Of a stretch of DNA of 64,000 nt, positions 27,801 through 34,572 are shown one piece after another. Source of the DNA: Clostridia bacterium (GTDB lineage Bacteria; Bacillota_A; Clostridia; Oscillospirales; CAG-272); contig JAFQLG010000042.1 of NCBI GenBank assembly GCA_017414605.1, positions 1 through 64,000 of the forward strand. The letters run 5' to 3'. Under the pieces are notes generated by a model that had not been told where the DNA came from, did not search any database, and worked only from the letters and a program-made list of their open reading frames with translations. Within the stretch, counting starts at the first letter, position 1, and every line of letters begins with the position of its first letter. Made by a program: the position numbers and the translations under genes.

Positions 27801-30800
27801 CACCGTTTAGCGTTCCCTGAGATCTCGTTGAATAGATCGCCGCACCGCCGTATTTGCTATTATCTACGGAGTTACAGATAAATTTAGTGTTGTTGATGCT
27901 ATACTGAGGAACAGCATATTCTTCCGAATTGGTGCTTCCAAAGTAGATAGCTCCACCGTTGTTGGTGGTGTTGTTGTTTACGAAATTAACGTTGTATATG
28001 TTAATTTCCTTGCTGTTATATGAATAGATCGCGCCGCCGATCGCAGCGTGGCCGCCGCTTATTATGCCGCCCTTGAGTACGACCGCTGTCGCACCCTCGG
28101 TTCCCTCATCCACAAGCTGACCGTCCTTGATATAGACGGTTTGTGAAGTTGCGTTTTCTCCGCAGTCGGTGAGGTTGAACGTTATGTCCTTGCCTACCGT
28201 TATGATGGAGAACTCGCCGTCACCTGCCTTCGCGGAAAGAGTGTGTCCGTTAAGGCAGAGGTTCACGTCTGCACCTATTATGATAGAGTGGCTGGTTTCA
28301 ATGTCGCAAGTGAGGTAATAACTGCCTGCAACTTTACCGGCAATGATCAGCTCGTCTATGCTGGAAATGGGATACCATGTATGGTTGGAGTGTCCGATGT
28401 GGCTACATTCTTCTCCGCACACGGGGTGAGTTTGCGTGCCCTGCATTGTGTATTTAATTGCAGAGGAGGTCAACTCAACGTAGCTTTCGCCGCGACTTAC
28501 AGTTGCTTTACAAATGTATGTTTTGCCTGCGGCAACGGTTGTAGGAAGACTTGCGCTTGTTGCCCCCTCTACTGCTGAGTATTCTCCGCCATCAAGGACG
28601 TACCACTGATACGTTGCCGTATCAGCGTTTGTTCCAAACGTGTAGTTGTTAGATGACAGAGGATTCTGGGTTACGAAGAAGCCCAGGAGCAGCTTGCCGT
28701 TCTCTTCATAAATGGGAGCCAGGTCTGCCGAAAATACGTTCTTGTAGGCCATTACGTCGGTAACGTTCTCGCCGTCCGCGATAACGAATTCACCGCTTCT
28801 CGCAGAGGCAACGCCGATGGATGCCTCTTCCCCGAGCTCGCCTACAAGCTTTATCTTTCTTCCGCCTGCAAGATAAACGTTGCTTGTTTCGTTATCGGTT
28901 ACTATAAGAGTATCCTTTACGAGAAGATCGTTTGCTGCGCCGCCGACAACGTATATACCATTGCTGTTGTCCGTAATAGTTGTTGTTCCGCTTATCGTTG
29001 TGGTTGCGTAAAGCGAGTTTATCGCTCCGCCAAACTGACCCTGCGACTCGTTACCCGTCATAGTGACGTTTGCAACGTCAAGCGAGCCCCAACCGACATA
29101 AATGGCGCCGCCGCCCTCGCCGTCACCGTCTGCGGTGTCTTCTTTTCCGAGGGCTTTATTATTACTGAATACGGTTCCGTCAAAGCTTGCGCGGCACTCC
29201 GAGCGAACGCTTACTGCGCCGCCGCCGACAGCCTCATTGCCATCGAATGAGCCACCGGTCATAACAACCTCGGAGGGTATTCTTGCGGTGCTATCGCTAT
29301 TCCAGATATACATTGCGTGAATAGCGCCGCCGTGGTTACCTGCTTTGTTGTTTACAAAGCTGCTGTTCCCGTTAATGTTCACAACCGTAGCAAAGAGGGC
29401 CATAGCTCCGCCGTGATTCTTTGCACAGTTGTCTTCAAAGGTGGAATCGGTTATTTCAATGCGAGTTGAATTAAGCAGCATTGCTCCGCCGTTGGGCTCG
29501 CTCGCCGTTTCGGAGGTTGCACTGTTGCCCTTAAAGGTAGCGCCCGATACGGATATACTCTCGCAGGCGTTTGCCCAAACCGCTCCGCCGTTTGTTGCGG
29601 TGTTACTTTGATAAGTTCCGCCAACAATCGTTATTGTGGTCACGTTGCCGCTGGCATAAAGCACTCCGCCGCTATATGCAACGTTGCCGGAGGCAGTTAC
29701 GTTTTCAAGCCTTATGGGAGAATTTGCGCAGTATACAACGCCATTTGATCCCGAAACGTTGTCCTTGATCTCGGTGTCAGCTATATTAAGCTCGGTTACA
29801 CCCGAGAAGTAGAGCGCCGCGCCCGTGCCGCCTGCGTTATTCTTGACTACGCTGTTTCCGTTCATGGTGAACGTGCCACCAAACGCCTGAAGTGCGCCGC
29901 CATAATAGTTGGATCGATTTCCGTCAAGCGTTACGCCGGTAAGCGTTACGTTTGTGTTATTCGTCCATATCGCGCCCGCGCCAAACGTGTTGTTGAAGCT
30001 CTCGCCCTGAACGTACGTAGAAACGTTATTGATAAATTCTGCGCCCTTTACAGAGAGGGTGGGAACTATTGAGTTCTTTTCAATGCAGATAGCACCGCCT
30101 CTTACCGCATGATTGCCCTGTCCTTCCTGTGTGCCGCCGAGAACGATCGTATCGTTCTCACCATCGCGCTCCTCAAGATAGAGATGCGCGCTGTTAACGT
30201 AGAACACTCCGCCGTATCCAACGAGCTCCTTGGTTTCTGTTCCCTGCTCGCCCTCAACCTCTGTTACGTAATATTCCGCATAGTTGCCCTGTGCCAGAAC
30301 AGAGTGTACGTAAAGCGTGGAGCCGGAGTGTATAGCAACCGCGCCTCCCTTGTTGGAGTGGTTGTCTATAAAGGATACCTGGCCATTGGTGCCTATATAT
30401 CCTGTCGAAGCGGTTGCATATATAGCGCCGCCGCCGCGAACGTTGCCCTGAGGCTCATGACCCTGCGCCACGTTGCGCTCAAAGCTTGTATTGCTTATTT
30501 CAAAGTTGCTTGTTGTGCTGAAATATATCGCGCCGCCTTCACTCGCCGCAACGTTGTCGCAGAATTTCGCGCCGTCTATGGTAAGGGAAGAAGGAACGGT
30601 AAACGTTTCCTTGGTTTCAACGCTGCCTTCAACCGTGGGGTCAGCGGGAGTGGTTACGGTATAGACATAATCTCTACAGTATATCGCACCGCCCTGTAAG
30701 CCTACCTTGTATCCACTAAACGTGACGTTTTCCCCGATAATTACGGTTGAACCTCTCATATACAAGGCGCCGCCGGTGGATGCAACAACGCTCTTTTCGC

Positions 30801-32670
30801 TGCCGTCAGAGTTTGTCGCGCTGCCCACACCCTCGTTGTTTCCGTTAAAGGTGGTAGGCAGGGCTTCCGTGCCGGAAACGTTAATGGTTGCCTGATCGGA
30901 ATATACTGCACCGCCGTTAGTTGCAACACAGTTATCAAATGTGCAACTATTAAGGTTGACCGTTGATTTTACCGCGAATATAGCACCGCCGTTGGTTGCT
31001 ATGCAGTTTTCAAACTTACCGCCGTTGATAGTAACGCTGGTGCTTTCTCCGCTTGCATATATCGCTCCTGCCTGATATGCCACGCAGTCCTTAACCGTCA
31101 GGTTGTTGAAGGTTGCAACAACGCCGCTTAAGTAAATGGAGCCGTTAACGCTTGCTTTAACGTCCGTAAGAGTGAGATCGGTTGCCTCAAGGGTACCGGT
31201 GTTCATATAGATCGCCGCGCCCGTGCCACCTTCAGCGCCCGTAATAGTAACGTCTTCAAATGTAACATCACAATCGAAGAGCTTTAGAACGCCGCCGTAG
31301 TAGTTGGATTTGCATGATTCAAACGTTACGTCCGTAAAGGTTAGAGTGGAACTGTTCGAATAGATCGCGCCGCCACCCTCGTCCTTGCCCGACTGCGCAT
31401 CGGGGGTAGTACAGTTTTTGAACGTGGTGTTGCTAATGTTTACCGTGCTTTCAGAACGCGCGCTTATAGCGCCACCCGAAAGTGCAGTATTGTTTTCAAA
31501 TACGGTACCGTTAATGGTGATCAGCGATCCCGTGCGTGTTCCGTCTTCATTGGTAACGTAAGACACGTACAATGCGCCGCCGTGTCCGGCCGCCTTGTTC
31601 TCAATAAAGGAAACGGTGTCATCAAGAGAAAGTGTAGTTCCGTTGACGTACAATGCGCCGCCGTTCGATCCCGTGGACTCGTTGCTGTTAAATTCAGTGT
31701 TTACAAGGCTTATGCTTTCAGGCGCATATGTATAGAGTGCACCACCCAAGGAGCCGGATGTATTGGACGTAAACTTTACGTCGTCAAGCGTTGCGGTACA
31801 ACCCGTTTGAACGGACATTGCTCCTCCAACGCCATCGCAGCTGTTGCTTGTGAATTCAACGCTCTTGAGAATAACGTCGCTGTGTCTGGTTACGTAGAGG
31901 GCGCCTGCATTTGCTGCGTGGTTTTCTTCAAAGGTACAATCGGTTATCTCCGCATAGCAACCCTCGGGTCCGATAGGCTTTGGCTTTGAGCCGGAATAGT
32001 CTGTTCGGTTTGAAGCCTCTGCGGATGCACTCATAACTATTGCTCCTCCGAGGTTTGCCTCATTGCCCGTAAAGGTACATCCGGTAAGCTCCATATGACG
32101 ACGGGGAAAATAAGGAGAGTTATTGTCCTTATAGTTATACCAGAAGTATATCGCGCCGCCGCTGCTATCGGTCTTGTTGCCAACAAACTCGGTGTTTCTT
32201 ACGGTGAGTGCGCCGCCGGTGTATATCGCGCCGCCGCCGTATTGCGACTCGTTGCCCTCAAATCTCGCGTTTCCGAGAATCAGAATGGGGCTGGAGGCAT
32301 TTGAATAAAGCGCGCCGCCCGTTGCCGCCTTATTGTTGATGAATTCTATCTTGGCGCCAAACTCGGCCTCACTACCGATAAACATCTGTGCTTCCTGAGC
32401 TGAGGAAGACGATATTGCGCCGCCGTATGAATGAGAATAGTTTTCGCTGATGGTGCCTGAAACGAGGCGAATTATCTCGTCATTATAGATAGCGGCACCG
32501 CGGTAAGCCTCGTTTTGGGTTATCGTTCCGCCGTACATGTGGAAATTGCCACAGTTATATATAGCTCCTCCACATGCTGCGTCCTCATAATATGTATCAA
32601 CGCCGTCTTCATTGGGACGAATTGTTAATTCACATCTTACCCAGTTGTTTTTGATAACGCCGCCGTACAT
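18838..32670 (-). CDS. Giant beta-helix surface protein, C-terminal 4610 codons (open frame continues upstream of an in-frame TGA)
   Basis: The open frame begins just after a TGA at 32898-32896 and has its first ATG at 32670. No ribosome site precedes that ATG. Translation past the TGA is in the same frame as the 471-aa lipoprotein upstream, so both are parts of one frame of about 5150 codons. The sequence is almost wholly beta-helix turns (GGAIY, NNTAxxxGGA). Three spacer units break it near 28.4, 22.9 and 21.4 kb; each has a CGxxCxH cluster, an ELxxA..YYLT strand unit and an Ig-like segment containing QWYV or QWEA. The C-terminus (IKGSGTVNKPNIS) has no anchor. If read through, the product would be a lipid-anchored adhesin of extraordinary length; if not, a pseudogene remains. 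Confidence 0.8.
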   Translation of the reverse strand: MYGGVIKNNWVRCELTIRPNEDGVDTYYEDAACGGAIYNCGNFHMYGGTITQNEAYRGAAIYNDEIIRLVSGTISENYSHSYGGAISSSSAQEAQMFIGSEAEFGAKIEFINNKAATGGALYSNASSPILILGNARFEGNESQYGGGAIYTGGALTVRNTEFVGNKTDSSGGAIYFWYNYKDNNSPYFPRRHMELTGCTFTGNEANLGGAIVMSASAEASNRTDYSGSKPKPIGPEGCYAEITDCTFEENHAANAGALYVTRHSDVILKSVEFTSNSCDGVGGAMSVQTGCTATLDDVKFTSNTSGSLGGALYTYAPESISLVNTEFNSNESTGSNGGALYVNGTTLSLDDTVSFIENKAAGHGGALYVSYVTNEDGTRTGSLITINGTVFENNTALSGGAISARSESTVNISNTTFKNCTTPDAQSGKDEGGGAIYSNSSTLTFTDVTFESCKSNYYGGVLKLFDCDVTFEDVTITGAEGGTGAAIYMNTGTLEATDLTLTDVKASVNGSIYLSGVVATFNNLTVKDCVAYQAGAIYASGESTSVTINGGKFENCIATNGGAIFAVKSTVNLNSCTFDNCVATNGGAVYSDQATINVSGTEALPTTFNGNNEGVGSATNSDGSEKSVVASTGGALYMRGSTVIIGENVTFSGYKVGLQGGAIYCRDYVYTVTTPADPTVEGSVETKETFTVPSSLTIDGAKFCDNVAASEGGAIYFSTTSNFEISNTSFERNVAQGHEPQGNVRGGGAIYATASTGYIGTNGQVSFIDNHSNKGGAVAIHSGSTLYVHSVLAQGNYAEYYVTEVEGEQGTETKELVGYGGVFYVNSAHLYLEERDGENDTIVLGGTQEGQGNHAVRGGAICIEKNSIVPTLSVKGAEFINNVSTYVQGESFNNTFGAGAIWTNNTNVTLTGVTLDGNRSNYYGGALQAFGGTFTMNGNSVVKNNAGGTGAALYFSGVTELNIADTEIKDNVSGSNGVVYCANSPIRLENVTASGNVAYSGGVLYASGNVTTITIVGGTYQSNTATNGGAVWANACESISVSGATFKGNSATSETASEPNGGAMLLNSTRIEITDSTFEDNCAKNHGGAMALFATVVNINGNSSFVNNKAGNHGGAIHAMYIWNSDSTARIPSEVVMTGGSFDGNEAVGGGAVSVRSECRASFDGTVFSNNKALGKEDTADGDGEGGGAIYVGWGSLDVANVTMTGNESQGQFGGAINSLYATTTISGTTTITDNSNGIYVVGGAANDLLVKDTLIVTDNETSNVYLAGGRKIKLVGELGEEASIGVASARSGEFVIADGENVTDVMAYKNVFSADLAPIYEENGKLLLGFFVTQNPLSSNNYTFGTNADTATYQWYVLDGGEYSAVEGATSASLPTTVAAGKTYICKATVSRGESYVELTSSAIKYTMQGTQTHPVCGEECSHIGHSNHTWYPISSIDELIIAGKVAGSYYLTCDIETSHSIIIGADVNLCLNGHTLSAKAGDGEFSIITVGKDITFNLTDCGENATSQTVYIKDGQLVDEGTEGATAVVLKGGIISGGHAAIGGAIYSYNSKEINIYNVNFVNNNTTNNGGAIYFGSTNSEEYAVPQYSINNTKFICNSVDNSKYGGAAIYSTRSQGTLNGVTLIGNHSFKGGAIALHTNSTLTVNSLDANGNFAESGDYLDNGTQKTGLGFGGVFYANNSHLEVVGNNGNVSFTNNKAASGGAIFAENNATVSITGASFTSNSTTGIGGAIYLSTTSGSLSVSNSSFTSNTATLYGGAIFAAGDNTLNLEEGPKLSVSLTNCAFSQNTSGSEGGALYLSKCEEYTISGGSFTSNRANLCVRGGGAVYSTGSHGTIINGTRFDGNHGTKGGAIALHSSSSLTVSAATFTNNGAEVIKPCTCDSASDKKCAEGGHGWGGAIYTNGSTLNLVENGGEISFSGNNAVKGGAIYSDWATVTVEGVTFENNGATSEIATNGGAISASNGTLTVEGCTFSGNSVSNTTDIYKQHGGAIYVSSATLNISGTTFTSNTSGYYGGAIAAEGSSTKVTITSSTITGNTESDTADGATGAALWFGSCKEVTVNDVTVSDYHSSYNGVIYTNSQTVNITNLTAEGNTSHNGLIYISGGTLTIKGGKFNKNSATNGGVLCVKGGTVNIEKYNDGEKDVATTFTQNSATYGGAIYVENGTVTIDGAIFGGPTTVEGEPETTVSLGNSATNGGAIYAVGGEVTVNGGTFENNSATNGGAIYAVGGEVTVNGGTFENNSATYGGAVYIGVLRDTSKTNETTNNTLKSAGTFTVAGASFNNNEATEHGGAIYATGAELTINGGSFESNVAKTGHGGALYVTTDWYYAIAGDKKSETYQISKVIITNNVYFGNNEARGTGDNGYGGAIYLSHMGTVGSTLNITGGTFENNKAQYGGAIAGRTGTETTLTGVTFKNNEASVSGGAIYINASSVVVTGGSFEGNSSTYDVSGLNDYDPNKGGGAVFATGSTLKLHGVTLNGNSTGWYGGAIIANSGGSVLIDEGCIIEANVGATGAALHFTGTSVTIKNSSIINNVSSYNGVVYVNGGTILLENVAASGNVAVKGGVLFLSGSADATVIGGTYSSNYASESGAVVYMQNTSKLTVNEIATFMGNGTKTEGEGEEATVKVTLKGGVICVDGGTVTLNGGTFEANTARDGGAIYVGYVLNADKTGFTSTGTLDTTGTLFKNNTATGTDSNMGGGAICVNKGAATLNGVELDGNKSAYYGGAISAYDATVTIQKNGDKNSVIKNSVGETGLAITFKEGDKTNNGTYVINGLNLTDNNPAKDHGVNGVIYINEGELTIENLTATGNSNTGSGVIHASTGAKLTVKNSKFENNSTDGTGAAINFVSSTGDKTLVVENTSFISNTATENGGAINAGGSTVVTITDCTFTTNESDANGGAVYVSTNTTLCIDNSTFDGNKALKGDTSSGGAIYGTKSTITITGDNTWFKNNQADRGGAIYITHSNNQPSILEMMGGKFEQNSAAEGGAVSIRKNCSATFTGTTFTSNKASQAGDGTGNDTIVEGGGAIYVGWATLNLADVTMSQNSTSVGFGGAIQVNGATFKISEFISISESTFGQTQPDNIYLHSGSIITVVGELEEGSKIGLSSSADGLVVRGGSELSAPVTDYLSTVFSHDYSVPLYAEDGVIKSGLFIIQQPTRFNGYTFSTTCTDESHYQWYVWEGGAVKIEGALGFSLTDAFAKIGQEPESGKTYLCYVTCGSARSVESNRYYYCNVEPEKLVCGENCDHDTTHESIKWLPISNAEELVKAGEAGGNYYLVQTILLEETINVAENTNISLNGFDITLADGTSGFSFFNVPAGVTLTLTDWSSTNRGGYIDENGAWMPGYYDQAESFVSLKGGVINGLGNSATSGGAIYAEGNVVVYNVDFVNHTAGNGGAIYLANGATLLTEGSSFVANECTSGAEDGDLRGGGAVYTIAAKATFKNTSFYNNKAAYYGGAVVAYGSEVSFNGGVVKENSGGTGAAICFRNDGDSSTTAKYEITNVLITYNKAVGSGVVYMNEGTLTMSDVEATNNTSTYVGGFMYVSGGVANIADTTVQSNTAKDNGGGIYINNAGATVTIKGKVIVSGNGVGDSSSWTDNNVQLSTGKLYVSGEITEGSDIGITAADGTFITLATGVENVDIADYATHFTHDGGKPVYVESGALKIGFFFTQQPFSGNAYTVQTNATGVTYQWEALDGEQWTLVEGATAATLPETAVAGSTYRCKVTTAWGENIIYSNNVTYYVETATHEHSVCGTTCSHGTHDSVTWTPVSSIEELALVSSMAGNYYLTCDIEVGASVVISADVNLCLNGHTLSAANNEDLFSILTVKSVAKFTLTDCGTEETTVYVKDGVLVDSTTEGDTAVSLTGGMITGGHAGMGAAIYSNGGSVKIYNVNFVNNAITGSGSMGGAIYVSDGALEVTGATFVANRSEYQGGAIYVSRVGSDSSPYSIADTRFIGNGVSSSNYGGGALYSTASHGTFDNVTLIDNFACKGGAVAMHSASTLTVNSLLAQGNKAVAKSDGTLGIGGVFFINAGELKLVEEGEGNTIVFGGAQAGQGNTAVSGGAIRIEGGKVTVTGAAFEYNSAEVGGAISVIAGELNITNGTLEYNTATNGGAVHATGGTVEFYSSQFNNNSAISDAEVRGGAIYSGGATLKITDTAFSGNKASNETTSSNQWGGAIYITGGSLTASNATFSNNISGYYGGAVAAAEAAVTITDGSISGSTGITGAALYFNKCKGVEINGTAITGNGHNGNVTWGSGIIYTTAGTTHTFKNITASGNNTGYNGGVFYISDSPATIEGGTFTENSAGYGGVLYVAGAASSVTISNATFGTADKGNSATTSGGAVYVASGTVNVNGATLESNTAATSGGAIYAAGGETTITGTTFTRNRTTSNPNSVTVRGGGAILATTATVTITGCTFDANESAYYGGTIAAYESTVTVKADDQGKNTTISNSIGQTGSAICFRNNSTSSGTYIIDGLDISSSSTGTSGSGVIYINDGSLNINKLKIETSGAAAGGIIHASGGLGVTVTNSTIALSTENTAPLGAINLAVNAQHKITNLTVTGDGVEAFITAGSGTLTIYDTTEPAYTIKGSGTVNKPNISTQQ
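25931..26080 (-). repeat. Perfect 75-bp tandem duplication inside the giant beta-helix gene
   Basis: Two identical 75-base units (25931-26005 and 26006-26080), followed by 12 more matching bases. Each encodes one 25-residue helix turn (GGEVTVNGGTFENNSATNGG and flanks). Identity at DNA level points to a very recent duplication, by slippage or unequal crossover. Confidence 0.95.
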
Positions 32671-32895
32671 ATATACGTTTCCATTTAGGATAAACAGCGC
32701 TGCGCCACCTGCGCGATCTGCAACCCATGATCCCGTATATATAATATGCTTGAATGCGCGCTCGTTTCCGTCCTTTGCGTGATTTGCAATAACGGCGTTG
32801 TCATAGATGTTGAGAACCGAGCTGTGGTTTACAAATATCGCGCTTCCAACAACCGTGGTAGTAAGGTTATCTCTGTTACCGTCAATAGTAAGAGT

Positions 32896-34311
32896 TCACT
32901 CTCCGCCGCCAATTGAAAGCACTGCGGTTCTGCCGAACATAATGGCAGGAATCTCGTCTTTGTCCTCGCCCACAACGAACATATCGCCACTGTAATCTGC
33001 CGCTCTTATGAGCTTAACGTCATCGTTGGAGTATATCGTAACGTTGTGAGAAATGAAGATAGGACGGTCGATAACTATATCTTCCGCTATAAGAATCTGA
33101 GCGGCTCCGAGATTGCAAAGCTCTTCAAGCTGCTCTACGGTTGTGGTCTGGAGTATCTCCATAATAGGAGTAACGACCACGTTTTGATTGACGGTTCCCT
33201 GTGATGCAAAGGGAGTTCCGTCCTCCGTTTGCCACTCTATAAAGCTGTATCCCACAACGGAGTGTGTACCGATGTCATAAGAACCGTCAGGTCCTACATA
33301 GTATTCGCCTATGCCCACCAATGTAATGGTGTAGCTTGGGGGGAGCCTGTCAATGTTCTCCTCTTTTGTGCCCTGACATACCGAGCAGGTGTACAGCTTT
33401 GTGCCAAACTCGTTATACGTGGGCTCTTTTGTTACCACGCCCTCATCATAAACGTGGTTGTCATTGACTGGGATTTCCTCTTGTTTTACTTTTCCGCATA
33501 CGCTACAGGTGAACTCCTGCAATCCTGTTTCGTTGCACGTTGCCCCCTTGATGATAACAGCTTCTCCATATGTGTGAGAGGAGGTCTTTTTTATAGTTTC
33601 TTCCTTGGTAGCTCCGCAGAGAGTACAAGTATAGAGTTTTGTGCCCGTTTCTGCACAGGTGGGCTGCTTTGTGACCTCGCCATTATCATACGTGTGTTCT
33701 GTGGAAAGGGGCAGAGATTCCTCTTTAGTTTCTCCGCAGAGGGTACACGTATAAAGCAATATACCCGTTTCGTTACAGGTTGGCTGCTTTGTGACCGTGC
33801 CTTCATCGTATCTATGGGTGTGAGGAACGGAGGGGTCGATTGTTTCGGACTCCTCGTCCGTATCACTCTCCGTTTCGTCCGATTGAGTTTCATCCGAGTC
33901 GGTTTCGTCCGACTGAGTTTCGTCGGACTGAGTTTCGTCGGACTGAGTTTCATCCGACTGCGTTTCGTCCGACTGAGTTTCATCCGAGTCGGTTTCGTCC
34001 GACTGCGTTTCATCAGACTGCGTTTCATCAGACTGCGTTTCGTCCGACTGCGTTTCATCGGACTGAGTTTCATCCGACTGAGTTTCATCCGACTGCGTTT
34101 CATCGGACTGCGTTTCGTCCGACTGCGTTTCATCGGACTGAGTTTCATCCGAGCCGGACTCGGATTCTGTCGTGCCGCTTCCCGTTTGAACGGTGCTCGA
34201 TTCGGTTGTTTCCTCCTCGGGCTTATCGCAGGAAGGCAAGCAGAACACAGCGCCTATAATAAGCGCCAGAATCACTAAGACTGACAGTGTTCTTAACTTG
34301 GTTTTCTTCAT
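32896..34311 (-). CDS. N-terminal lipoprotein part of the giant beta-helix protein (471 aa, stops at in-frame TGA)
   Basis: ATG with GAGAGG upstream. Lipobox LPSC places the modified residue at Cys28. Then comes a linker of about twenty SDETQ repeats. After it are four repeats of about 40 residues with CxxC pairs (YTCTLCGxTKEE), as in bacterial surface proteins. Next is an InlB-like repeat (YTITLVG...GYSFIEWQTEDG...TPIMEI), then the start of the beta-helix (TTTVEQLEELCNLGAAQILI). The frame stops at TGA after IGGGE. The next codons continue the same fold (TLTIDGNRDN). It therefore looks like the true start of the giant protein, interrupted by one codon. Confidence 0.8.
   Translation of the reverse strand: MKKTKLRTLSVLVILALIIGAVFCLPSCDKPEEETTESSTVQTGSGTTESESGSDETQSDETQSDETQSDETQSDETQSDETQSDETQSDETQSDETQSDETQSDETDSDETQSDETQSDETQSDETQSDETQSDETDSDETQSDETESDTDEESETIDPSVPHTHRYDEGTVTKQPTCNETGILLYTCTLCGETKEESLPLSTEHTYDNGEVTKQPTCAETGTKLYTCTLCGATKEETIKKTSSHTYGEAVIIKGATCNETGLQEFTCSVCGKVKQEEIPVNDNHVYDEGVVTKEPTYNEFGTKLYTCSVCQGTKEENIDRLPPSYTITLVGIGEYYVGPDGSYDIGTHSVVGYSFIEWQTEDGTPFASQGTVNQNVVVTPIMEILQTTTVEQLEELCNLGAAQILIAEDIVIDRPIFISHNVTIYSNDDVKLIRAADYSGDMFVVGEDKDEIPAIMFGRTAVLSIGGGE
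33867..34153 (-). repeat. 15-bp tandem repeats encoding SDETQ
   Basis: About nineteen to twenty 15-base units, differing mainly at silent third positions (TCC/TCG/TCA), encode Ser-Asp-Glu-Thr-Gln, with SDETD at a few units. It is a flexible acidic linker between lipid anchor and Cys-rich repeats, and a likely site of length variation. Confidence 0.9.
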
Positions 34312-34446
34312 AACGTGTACCTCTCATTTCTGCTGTGGTCAGTGGTTATTAACTTCTTATTACATACTTTTGTTAATGGCTTTCGGCGTATTTGAACACC
34401 GAGATCTCGACTATTCTCGTCCGTTTTTGACAGTATAGTTACATAT

Positions 34447-34475
34447 ATTATATCATATGTTGAAGATAATGTCAA
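34447..34475 (-). promoter_or_regulatory. Consensus promoter of the giant lipoprotein gene
   Basis: TTGACA at 34475-34470 and TATAAT at 34452-34447 with a 17-base spacer and an extended TG. The untranslated leader to the start codon is about 130 bases. It is similar in layout to the promoter at 16880-16908. Confidence 0.8.
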
Positions 34476-34533
34476 TAGTATATGGATACGCGCGTGTAGG
34501 CGCGCGCATGGACAATCAAACTGATAATAAAAA

Positions 34534-34559
34534 ACACCCCGCGAAATCCTTCGCGGGGT
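34534..34559 (-). terminator. Rho-independent terminator of the double phosphoesterase lipoprotein gene
   Basis: CACCCCGCGAA and TTCGCGGGGTG form a perfect 11-bp stem with a 4-base loop, followed by TTTTTTA on the minus strand. It lies 13 bases after the stop. Confidence 0.9.
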
Positions 34560-34572
34560 GGATATGATATGC

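Noticed and set aside
32896..32898. TGA read generally as a sense codon in this organism
   Set aside because: Several clear genes here end in TGA (for example 496, 59183 and 61716) and no other gene has internal TGA, so a changed genetic code is unlikely.
33867..34153. Possible CRISPR-like array in the short repeats
   Set aside because: Units are 15 bases, directly adjacent with no spacers, and keep a protein reading frame (SDETQ).
12623..34311. Many plus-strand open frames of 60-290 codons opposite the beta-helix genes
   Set aside because: They mirror the GGAIY repeats on the opposite strand (low-complexity reading of repeats), lack ribosome sites, and none has a real domain.
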